Source of the DNA: Fratercula arctica
Lineage: Eukaryota; Chordata; Aves; Charadriiformes; Alcidae
DNA length: 64,000 nt
Direction: 5' to 3'
NCBI GenBank assembly: GCA_947846985.1
Contig: CANTUZ010000006.1
Coordinates: 47,039,207-47,103,206, forward strand
Positions 47,001 through 59,000 of the stretch are shown here, in pieces. The stretch's first letter is position 1. Each line of letters begins with the position of its first letter. A program made the translations under genes and the position numbers. The notes under the pieces were generated by a model. That model made no database searches and was not told the DNA's origin. It saw only the letters and a list, made by a program, of their open reading frames with translations.

Positions 47001-50000
47001 CTTTCATTTATCTGGCATTAACGTGTTGAATGCCCTTAGCACGGCTCGATTCCACCGTGTACAAACGTCACGTTAAAAGGCAATCTATAAACCAGGTTTG
47101 CTTGCAGAGAACCACAGCTCTTCTTTAAGCAAGTAAGTATACATGAAACAAAAGAGCCATTATATGAATAAAAACGAATCTTTTCCTCTTTCAGATACTG
47201 AGCAGGAGCCAGGGTAGAATTTACGGAAGAGATTTATGATATGGACTCTTTCCTAGTTCACGAGGGACCACCTGGACCGCTGTTGTGTCCCAAGAGGACT
47301 TGACAATCAATGCTTATAAATATCTTATCAACGCTTATAAATACTTAAAGGGTGGGTGTCAGGAGGATGGGGCCAGGCTCTTTTCAGTGGTGCCCAGCGA
47401 CAGGACAAGGGGTAACGGGCACAAACTTGACCATAGGAAGTTCCACCTAAACATGAGGAGGAACTTCTTTCCTTTGAGGGTGGCAGAGCCCTGGCACAGG
47501 CTGCCCAGAGAGGTGGTGGAGTCTCCGTCTCTGGAGACATTCCAACCCCGCCTGGACGCGTTCCTGTGCCACCTGCTCTGGGTGACCCTGCTCTGGCAGG
47601 GGGTGGGATGGGATGATCTCCAGAGGTCCCTTCCAACCCTACCGTTCTGTGATTATGTGAGAACTCCAGTCGAGCAGAGGCTGTACGGAGCTCGGTTCAG
47701 TGATGCCCACGGCAGCAGACGTGAGGATGGGAAGGAAGGAGGGCAGGAAGGAGAACTCTGAACAAGGGTACAGCATCACGAGCGCTGGATCGCAGGCCCG
47801 GTCCAGCACATCTGCTTATCAGCCAAGCCTTGGCAGGAAGGGCAGCAGAGAGGGTGCTGCCGCCAAGTCCTCCGGCTGTTTGCAGGCGCCCTCCGGCACG
47901 CTGCCAAGCCGTAACGCGCAGCTGAGTATGGAGGACTTCAACGATTGCACGGAGAAGGCAGGAGAGTGATGAAATGGGGATGTCTGTGTACCGGGAAAGG
48001 AGAAAGGGGCTTGGTTTTCCCACTGCCGGCATCCCCTCACTGGCACTTTGTTGCACCAGCACCATGAGAGGATGCTCTTGGGACTCTCCAGCCGTACTTT
48101 GTGGAGCCTTAGTGACTCCACCCTTATGCAGAGAGGGGGGAAAAAGCAACAAAACCCTGCAGGAATTCATCATCGCTCCAGTTCAAGCCATCTCTAATTG
48201 AACTCAAGGTTCCCCTCAAACGGGAAACATCCTTAGCAGCTTCTGTGCAGTCCCTGAGGAGGGCTGCTAATGTTTTAATACATCACTTCAAAGCGGGGGA
48301 AGGATAGAAGCCACGGGGACTGAAGGAGAAGCTGACGTGCACATTGGCTGCTGCAGAGAACAGCACAGCTCGTGACGCACAGATGAGCCCCGAGCCCCTG
48401 GGAAGCTCCGAGCTGCGGGAAAGCACCGCAGGGCCTGGCCACCGCATGGAAAACATCCGATTAAACTCGTCCCCTCCTTTACGCATGGCCATGTATGGCA
48501 CAGACCTGCCCAAACCCGCCCTTCAGCTGACCAAGCTTCCTTGTCACTGAGAAGTTAGACCTGGCTATCTGCATCACTTTGTTTAGCAAATAGTGGTCCA
48601 TTACAGAAGAGGCAGTAAGGGAGAGAGCTGCCACGATCCTGGCTGGATCATCAGAGGGTCCCCACATGATGTCCAAAAGGCCTGGGTTGTAAGAAGAGAT
48701 GCGGCTGCCTGAACAGGGCAAGTCTGGGATAGCACCCAAGCTATATCCCAAGTTAACTTCCACTGGATAACTGCTTACTCACATGAAGATGAGTAGAAGG
48801 AACAGCAGATGGGGATGCGCATCCATGTGTGTAGGTGGGCTTACTTGATCAGACTGTTTTCTTTAGCATAAATAGCATAAAAAAAGAGAAATCCTTGACT
48901 GTGCTCCAGGGAAGCTATGAAGGATGCAGCACAGCCCAGTTCCTAACCCAGAGCTTGGTCTTCACCGACAGGCCAGGCCCTTAGCAAGGGGACGCAGGGA
49001 CACAACCGCAATGTCAGCAGCCACAGCCTCACCTTTATGCTTTAGCCCATGCCTGCAGGGTCTTGGAGTCACCACATGAAGATGAGAGAGGTGGGAAAAT
49101 AAGTGCATAAAGGAGAGGTATGAAGAGCAGAGGGGGACACGGCAGAACTCAGCTGTGGTGATCAAGCTCCTGAGAGAGAAGACTTGAGACCAAAGAGCAT
49201 AAAAACAAGGATGGTATGGGATATCATACAAAATCCTCAGGAGATATCCCAATAAGCTCTTCAGAGCCTCCAGAAATTGTAGGCTGAGCACCAGACTTGT
49301 CTCTTCCTTGTTCCCAAAGGAAAACAAAGCCTGGATATTTCTGTTCAATTAGCATGCATGGGTTGGGTATGGAAATTGCTTAACTATAGCAAGAACCATG
49401 GCAGGCTGATTAAGTATCAGCGCAAGTCTATCTGGATGGCCAGCAAGGATGGTACTTCGACACATGCGGCAAAGTAGCTGAACTGTGCTAAAAGTGGGAC
49501 TGTGCAGTGGATAAAACAGGGGATGGAGGTAAGAGGAGTAGTTTCGGGAAGTTCCCAAGGGTGCTGAGTCAAGGCAGTACATCAAACTACTGCTCCCAAG
49601 AGCAGAAAGATGCCACAGTCGCTGCTTTGGGCATTTCATTAGAAACCGGATGGAGTGACACAGGTAAAGAATAAATGGTTTGCAGAGCTAACTGGTGGAA
49701 GCTGGAGATGTTCCCCAACAACAGGAAACCTCATCTTCCCTATGATTTCAGCAAAGGGTATGAGGCCGCATTCTGCTGCTCTTATTCCCATTGTACAGTT
49801 CTCAGTGCCCCGCTTCCAGTGACGGCAACAAAAGACGCTGCTTCCCCTATGGAACAGAAGAAACGGGCCTTTGTGTTTGAAATGGAAAACTAAATCCAGC
49901 GCTTTTCTCCTTCACCTCAGATAAAGAGTCCTCTTTATATATCTTTGTTATAGTTTTGAAGACAGTGCCAGAGGTGCTTTAGCAATGTGCTAGAGGATTT

Positions 50001-53000
50001 ATTTAAAACCAGGCCACCAGAGACAGAGTTTACTCCCTTTTTCCTGTCTGCTACCTACTCTCGGCACTTCTGCGGATGGACAAGAGAGACCCGGTCCCAC
50101 ACAAAGCCGCAGAGGCACCACCCAGGTGGAAGCCTCTCCTGTCAGAGGCGGCTCAGCATATCTGGATCGCCTCATCTGCAGACCCACTCACCAAACCTCT
50201 TCTTCCACTGGGAGGGCTGGAGAACGATGTTCCCACTCCGTGAAAATACGTTGGCTGGCACATCGCCACCAAAAGACTCTGAAGACTAAGTCAGAAGGGG
50301 AATGAAGGAGAAACCCAAGGGAGTATAAAGAGGTGACAAGACTTTTTGACACCCGCATCTACCTTTGTGATGGTTTAGAAAGGCTAAGAACGGTTTGTAT
50401 TACTAGCCTTCGCTTAGCAATAGATAGCTGATTGAATTTCCTGAGTATTTGATGCTTGTAAGCATCCTTGGTAGGAAAAAACAGGAGACAGCTGCAAGCT
50501 GGATGCACATCACATCTCTGCCAGGACTAAAGGGTGCCAGACATTTGGCAGCAGCGCAGGGATCCTGCTTAGTAGAAAGAATAGGCGAGTTATTAAAAGA
50601 TCGTTCTGCCCAGGAGTAGAGTTACAAAATTAAACCAACTAAATGCAAAGAACTTCAAAAAAATTAATAGCAAGAGTGGGGACCAGTCTTACTGGAGCCA
50701 CCACAAAGAAATTAAGGAGAAAGAAAGTGTTTGCACATGATCCTGAAACCGCGGTGCAGACAATGCACGTCTTCATATTTTCAAGACTATTCAGCCAGGC
50801 AATAATTAATATTCAAGATCTCACAATTGTTACAACAATTCCCTCTTTTTGCTGGAGAAAAAAAGAAAATCGGTATTGTGGCTTGCCTTCCTGAAAATCA
50901 TGAAAGAAGAGCAACCCCAAGGGATACAGTCCTGAGCATGGGAGGAAAAACTGTCTGGTCCCTGTTTGATTATGGGGAAATGAATTAGTGCTCAGCAAGG
51001 AACCCTGTACAACCACCCTGTCCTCCAGCAGACCAGGAAGGAACATCAGGAGCTCCTGGAACATCCACAAGTCCCCAGCTATGGCTGAACCCCTCCAGGA
51101 GGGATCCATCCTCCTCCTTGCATGCCCTCATGGAAAAACCTCCTTCCTCCACCCCCTTCCCTTGCACAAATGCACACGCAGACACGTTGCATTGAACTGG
51201 GAGTGCTTCCAGCACAGCTAATGGCATCTGCTGGAGGCCAACCCAGCAGAGCGCAATCTGCCGTACGTGTTTTGGACCGAACCGCGTGCCCAGCCCTGCG
51301 GATGCAGGCAAGCGTCGCCACGCTCCTCGCTCTCGCCTACCTCCTTGGCCCACGCTGGTTTCTCGCTGGCATTTATCCCTTCTTTGTAATGGTAGAGGGG
51401 TTTCTTCTCTGCCGGCCTCTGGTCCTGCCGCTGCTGCTGCTGCTGCTGCTGCAGGGACACCAGGTAGTCCCGCTCCTGCTGGAGCTGCCTCTGCAGCCTC
51501 TCCGCCTGCCGCTGCTCCTCCAGCTGCTTGCGCTTATACTCCTACCCAGGAGAAAGCACAGTGACACGGCTGCCCGGCCAGCGCGTAAACACAGGGCTGC
51601 AAACTGCAGGTTTATCTGTTTGGGTGGAAAACAGGGCCCGAGTACCCGAAAGGCTGTTTTCTGGCAAAGCTCATTGACTTGGAAGACTCTGGGGACTGAG
51701 CGGCGAAGTATCCTGGAGGAGGGACAGCTGGGAGGACAGAGCCGGGAAATTCAGAGTATCGGGGGATGCCAGCCAGGGAAACCCCCCCGAGGGCTCAGGC
51801 ATCCCCTTATGAGCTACCATTGACTTTGCCCAGATTTTTCTGGATGGGAAGAACAAAGCATCAACCCGATGAGGTGCCAAACACCACCGGGTCAGACAAA
51901 ACCCAACTGAAGCCAAGTCCTCTGTAGGACCAATTTATTGTTTGTCAAAAGGGCCGCAGAGCAGAGCCAACTGTATGATCCTTCTGAATCCCTACGGCTC
52001 TACGAGGTTTAATGAGTAAATAATTTTGAAAGGGCCTTTTCAATAGGCAAGGGCTTGTGCAAGGGCTTTTCTTTGCCCTAAATAAAATTAATAGCCGGAG
52101 AGAAAAAAAAGAATAATCCATGTGGATTAAAAGAAAACGCAGTGAGAGCTAACAGCTACCAGCATTAAAAAGGGAAACTCAAAAACAAACTGAATAAAAA
52201 AAAAGAGGACATCTAGAATGCAAACAGCGTCAGAGCGTTCCTGTGAGGAAATTAAAACAAAAGCCTTCACTCGGAATACAAACACCCGCATGGCAGGGTG
52301 GGTTTGCCGGGTGCAGGTACGTGACATGCTCCAAACATGCTGCCAAAATTGCGTGGCAACGAAGAGGGCTGCTCCTCTCACGGAGGCACAAGCATCCCGA
52401 TGCAAGGAGAGAGGAGTCATGCACCGTGAGGGGACCCAGCCACGGCACCAGCCATGCTCGCGGCCACGCTGTCCCCGTCTCGGCACGGCAGGAGGCATTG
52501 GGGGGACGTGGGTGGACGCAGGCACATGCGGACGCGTAACGGGCAGCAAATGGCAAGCGTGGCCGGGGGCCTCCCATTTACCAGAAGTAGCGCTTGCTCC
52601 TGCAACAACTGCTGCTGCAGGATCTCTAACTGTCTCTGCTCCTCCTCTAACTGTCGCCTGATGTACTCCTGGAGGCATGGGCAGCAAGGAACCAAGGAAA
52701 AAGAGAGAGAAGGTAAAAGAGACAGTGTTTCTCAAGAGGAAGGAGAACCGAGGTGGGCACCCGCATCCATCCCACCCGAGAGCTGACACCGATCAATCAG
52801 CCCAGGCACCCTCCATCCCTGCCCAAAGAGCCCGGGGTGTCCACCTCTCTACAAGGGACCTCCCAAGGCAAAGGGCGAATGAAAACCACTGAGAAAAAGC
52901 AAACACTAACTTGGAACACAACAAAACCCCACCCCGGGAACCAGTGGGTGGGAAAAACCTGCATCAAGTGTCTCCACACCTGCGGGCAAGCAAGTGGATC

Positions 53001-56000
53001 CACATGGCAATAGACGACAGCAGTGGAAAGCAACACACACAGCGTTAACAATTAAGCAATTTGCTCTCAAGTGGCAAAAAAAATACAAGTGTTTACAAGA
53101 AAAATCTCTGAGTAGAGGCAGAGGAATCCGCGGCGAAAGCAATCGTCCTGCTCCCGGCGGGTTACCTGCTCATGCTCCGCACGCCGCCGCTCCTCCTCCC
53201 GCCGCATCTGCTCCTCGTAGTGCCGCCGCTGCTCCCGCTCCTGCTGCTTCCGCAGCTCCTTCTCCCGCCTCTGCTGCTGTGGGGGCAGGAGGCACAGGTC
53301 AGCACCCCGACTCCTCTCCCCGGGAGCTCAAAGTCCTTTTTCTCACTGTTTTTGGGGAGCCACCTTGCCCAGTGACCTGCAACGCTCCCACCCGCCTGAG
53401 GAGATGCCTCACCAGCAGGAAGGTCTGTTTGGGGTGGTAGAGGGCCTTGTTGATCCCACCCCATCTTCACGTGCTCCGGTGCCCAACACCGGCTATGGAG
53501 ACCCCACAGCATCCTCCAAACCAGCACTGGACCGTGCACGCAACCCCATTTCTTCTCCCACTTGCAGGTGAAGCCATGTGGGCAGTGCATGGTCCCCACT
53601 TACCAGTGTTCCGGGCCAGTGGGGTCATCAGGCCTCGGACTCGCAGGGCAGGGGGGGCTCACCCCAGGAGCCCATCACTTATAGGGAACTCATGTCTCAG
53701 CTCTAAACCCGCCCATGAGCATGAGGGAAGGTGCCGGGGGAGCTAATGCCCACCAGGAGGGGAATGCATCCTCCTTAGCTTCTGGTCTCAGCAAATGTTA
53801 ACACAAAAGAGCCAAAACCCAAGGGTTTTTCCTTTTCAAAACACAAATTGAGCTTCTCTTGCCATCCTCAGGCCACCCCAGGCTCCTGCCGCCTGGGTCG
53901 CATCCCTGCTTTCTCGGCTCTGTAGCATCTTTGCCCACAGCAACCCAGGGTGTTTTGGGTTGACGACGACCTGCAGCCACCTGTGAGCCACTCGGGGTGC
54001 GCTGGGCACCCAGGTGACACCCGCAGGCCCCGCACCCCCGGCTTTTAACCCAACATAACTCCTCCAGCTCCCCCAATCTGGGGCAACCTGCTGCAATACT
54101 CGGCCTGAGGCTGCTCCGCACGGCAGCCCCGCAGCCGCCGCATCGGCAGAGGGCACTCAAATGCCAACATTGGCTACCGGGGCTCTGCAGCCTGCCAGAA
54201 CTCCGTCACGCGCTGGGTGCAGCAACACGCGTGCAGCGCTGACGGGGAGGCAACCCGCTGAAGCATAAACCTGGTCCTTTTTTCTCCATTTTTTTCCCCT
54301 TATTTTTTTTCCCCCTGCCGGCACACAGTGGCTGAGCAGACTGCAGTGGCGAGGAGGGCACCGGAGGGGCTGGGGACACCGTATGTGGAAGGCTGGAGCT
54401 GGCAACGGCGGCTCTACCCAAGGCTGAGCTATCTGGAGACAAAGATGCATCCACTTGAAACTGCTGCACTGTATATACGGATGGATTTGATATCTATCTA
54501 TAGAGATCTATCTCCATAGGTATCTTCTACAGAGATCTGTCTCCATAGGTATCTTCTATAGAGATCTAGATATCTTCTATAGAGATATCTATTCCTCTTA
54601 TAGATACCTATCTATAGAGATCTATCTCTACGGATATCTTCTACAGATATATCTATTCCTATTACAGATATCGATCTATAGAGATATTATACAGATACTA
54701 TATAGATCTATCTCTATAATATCTAATACAATAGATCCATCTCTAATACATATATTCATAATAGATACCTACCTAATAGATCTACTCTATAATTCTATTT
54801 TATATATATAATATATATATAATAGATAGATCTACTCTATAATTCTATTTTTTATATATATATATTTTTTTATATATATATATATATATATATTACTCTA
54901 TAATTCTATTATATATCTATTCTACATTCTACCCTGCAAGCTGGTCTAGGGGGAGGTGTCCCTGGGGGGGCTGGAACTCGATGATCTTTAAGGTCCCTTC
55001 CAACCCAAACCATTCTATGATTCTACGATTCAATATCTCCCTAGAGACAGATATCTATAGATATCTTTATAGACAGATACCTATATAGATGTATAGATAG
55101 ATTTACAGGTATTTTAACAAACATTTAAAGACACCCACATTTCAATGTAGGAGCCATCGCCTGTCTTGCTGCTCTCCTCGTCCACAGGTAACATCCACAG
55201 CCAACCCTGCGCAGGAATTCTGCTCATTTCCTCGAGCTCCGAGCTGCAGCACAGCTTTAGTGCCACCTATAGCCATATTCACCAGTGCTGTTCCACTCGC
55301 CTCAGGGAAGGGAAAAAAAAAAATCGCATCCAACCTGAAATAACCTGCCAGCTCCAGACTCCAGCATGTCCCACGCCAGGCGCAGCCGCTCGCGCTGCCC
55401 ACGTAAGCCAGGGATCCATGTGTTACTCCGTGCGTACGCCTGTCCTCGCTGAGCGCAACGCGAACGTGGGGCTGTCTGTACTTTTTTTGAACTCCGTACT
55501 AGAAATCGCAGAGGATACGCCACCGGGATGTGGTAACTCTGCAGCAGGAACGTAATACATGGGATTTCTTGGCTTTGCCAGCGCTCCCTGTCCTCCTTAG
55601 ATGGGCGCTGTTGGTGATGGTCACTTCTCCCGTGCACGCAGAAGCACAGATATTTTGACGAAACGGTTGACCGTTACCCCGAGCTTCCAATCACCGTGTG
55701 CCTCGCACTAGCTTTTGGGTGGGTTTTAATGCTGGGGTTTTTATTTTTGGTGAAAGTAGCACGCTGCTGAATAAAGCACATCATGCTCGTGTAGGCTGGG
55801 CTTGGCTAGCAGGAGACAAGGCCCTGAACGCCACAGCTATTTCTTAAATAAAAAATCACCCGATTGATCTTTATTCCCAATCCAGCAGGCGAACAAAGTC
55901 AAACCCCTCCAAGGAAGGACACAAAAGCGTTTTTCCCAGCGCGCCACCATCCTTCCAGGGAACACCCAGCCAGGGGTCCATTTCCACACCGAAAAGCCTA

Positions 56001-59000
56001 TTTAACCCCAGGAGCCGGGAACCGAGCGCCCCAGGCACGGTTTTCTCTCAAAGCCAGGTCTGATGCTCTTCTGGATATTTAAAGGACCTCTGCACCCTGC
56101 TGCGGCCAGGCTCTTCGGGCTGAGGCCGTGAGCGGGGTGAAATACATACATTTATCGAGGCCGGGATTTGAGAGCTTCCCTCCAGCTCGACAGCGTTTTT
56201 GTCAGGTCACATTATCAGCAAAGTCATTTGTCACGGTCGCATTATGAGCACCTTGAGCTAAAGCCTGCACCGCCGTTCTCAGCAGAGCGGGGCTCCGTCA
56301 GCAGCGGCACAGCTGTACGGCCACGCTCTGGCAGCTGGCAAACACCTGGAGAGGCCCTGGCCACTGCCTAGGGGTGGATGAAGCCTCCAGCAACGCCCCC
56401 ATCTCCCCTCTGTGCCCCTGCTCCCATCCGAGCAGCGCCGGGATGGTGTGGAGCTGGTTTAAAGTAGGGATCAAGCTCAGCGAGACGCAGCTGAAAACTG
56501 CGTGGGAAAAGTGCATGTAGAAAGCAAAAAAAAAAAAAAAAAAAGGGGGAGAGATTCAAACATCCCTTTTTATTTTCCTCCTTTTCTCCCTGTTTTCTGC
56601 CCTCCCCTCTCCCACTGCAAATGCACACTTCCCACGTTTCTCCAAGCCTAAAACTACCGTGTGTATTTACACTATCCAGATCTATTATTCATGCAAGGCG
56701 AGAGCGCCAATTAATTAGGACCGCGTTTATATAACTCTGCAGGTAAAGCTATATGTAGCTGCTTGCAAGCCAGAATGGGATCTTATTTGCGCCGCGCTAG
56801 AAATGACAGGCTTTAAAGATTGATGAGGGAAGACACACGAAGGCAAAAACCTCTGGTGGGAAGGCCCTTGGAGGCCTGGCGTGAAACAAGGACTTCAAAG
56901 GAGCAAGCTCACTTTGGTAGATCAGATGCGCTCAGGACTACGAGCGACCGGAGAACGGCAGCCGCTCCATGAACCCGATGAGCTCGGAGAGATGCCGACA
57001 AGAAGAGGCTCCTGGAAAGCTTGGCTGCTGCTCCCCAACACGAGCATGACCCAGCAAAGAAGTGGAAGGGGAATTCCAAGTGACAAACGAAACCAAATAT
57101 TCTGGGTGGTTGCATTGTTGTGACAGGCTCATTTATTTGAGCTACCAGGGAAAGAGTGACTGCGGCTGGAACATCATCTTTCCTGACACGCCGAGCACTG
57201 GAGCGGAGAGGTGTTTCCCACTGGTAGAGGAACCGGGTCAGAACTTCCCACCATGGCAAAAGGGGGTCTGATACGCTCTGAACCATCACAGCAGCTTTTA
57301 GTCGGGATCATCGTGAAGGGATGCTCCATGCAGGAAAAGGCTCGTGCTTTAGAAACTATGAGTTCTACATGCTTTCTAACCAAATTAAAACTAGAGAGAC
57401 ATGAGGCTTAGCACATACCCGCTCTAACGCAGCTCTCCTTGGAAGCCGGTCCAGGACGGCTGCCGGGACCACTGCAATGCCCCCAATGTACCATATTACT
57501 GCAAGGAGTCTGTCATCTTAACAAAAATATTCCTACAAGCTATATGACACTTGCATACGCAGAAGAAAATAACAACCACCATTTTAGCTAGGCTAAGTTT
57601 ATCTATAATTAATTGCAGGATTTTTTTTTTTTTTTTTTTTGCATTGCTTTACAAGAGCTTCCAGCAGACGGTCTTCTGCTGGTTAACATATAAAGGAGCT
57701 GCAGCAATATTTTATCCCCAGAACATCCAGCTCTCTAACCGCACCAAACGAAACCTCACATCCAAACAGCGAGATGCTTACATTTGCCGTGTACATTCCC
57801 TGTAAAGAGCTGACCTTCATTTTATACCTAGAAAGGAAGAAAATCCACAACACGGCAGAAAAATGAGGTTATGCAAACCCCTCCCTGACTACATCTGCCC
57901 ACTGATGCCAAGGGGTCTCACAGAGATTTGTCTTGCAGCATCCCTAACGCTCCTGACCGGGAGATGTGTTATTCCTGCAGCTCAGCTGGAGTTTTGGTGG
58001 TTAAACTGGTGCAGGAAGGCTCATTCTGTGCCAGCAACAAATGGAGGGTTTATTAGGGAAATAGATATAATCTAATATATGCATATACAGGGAAAAATTA
58101 AAACATATTCAAGCCTATTCAGCCTTCTGCATTACACAAATATTTTCCTTAGTGCTATTTGACTTATTGATATTGAAATCTATAATTCGGGGATTTTTTT
58201 GCAGTTAGTGCTGGTGCACGTTTTGAATTCACGAGACCAACCTTCTGCACGAGGGGAAACAAAGCTGCAACCCTACTCCCATGAAGGCCCCGGTTTCAAA
58301 GCTAGCTCGGGGATTTTTGACTTCCACCGCAATTAAAGACAGCTGCAAACCTAAATCTCTCCGGCTGCCTGGAAGAAGATTCAGCCTTAGAGAAGGAAAT
58401 TGGTCAGCTGTTGAGAAAGGGGACTCAAGTGGCCGACAGATGCAAGGAGGCACGCAAAGGATGGCAGCAGGTCTCAGGGGCAGCAGGAGGTGCATCAGGA
58501 GACCACCAGCAGACTCCTCAGCTGACTTTGTTATATATGCATTTGATATTATTGCTGGAGCAACATTATGAGCTGGTGGATTTCCCCAAAAAGGCCCTAA
58601 AACATGAGGTACTTTGTGAGAGGTTCAGAAATCCTGAGCTTGGAAGATCAAGATGACGGAAGAAATGGGATTCCTTCATTATGAGCTCTGATGGATGAAG
58701 GAACAGAAATGGTGGGAGCTCTATCCCCAGCAGTATTTAAAAACAAGACTGGAAAACCACAAGAAAATCTACTGAAGGTCTGCTCTGACAGAGGAACGGA
58801 CCAGTTATCCCACCAACAGCCTTTCTCCAGCTCATCTCCAGTACAAATTAACTGCAGGCATTTCTGAGCTTGGCATCCTCCAAAGTCAATCCTTTTGGAG
58901 CTGCGCTCGCTCAGCCTGGCCACCTTCACGGCGTCTTATGATGAGTCAGAACTCTTTCTATAAACAGAGTAATAAGCCTGGCAGTACTAAACAGGCTGAC

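Noticed and set aside
47285..47761. Plus-strand 158-codon open frame
   Set aside because: Its core is the end of CR1 ORF2 read through a truncated element into flanking DNA, not a host gene. The open frames at 3239-3517 and 59548-60056 are likewise CR1 or its antisense.
48480..49650. Possible old retroelement or noncoding RNA in the 5-kb intron
   Set aside because: Short open frames without motifs, no LTR ends, target-site duplication or poly-A tail that I can see, and no family match from memory.
51122..51823. Plus-strand open frame of 233 codons rich in leucine (and alanine/proline frame 51286-51564)
   Set aside because: It is antisense to the Gln/Glu/Arg-rich TNIK coiled-coil exon. CAG and GAG codons read as CTG and CTC on the other strand. 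The same holds for 53172-53375 and 62296-62526.
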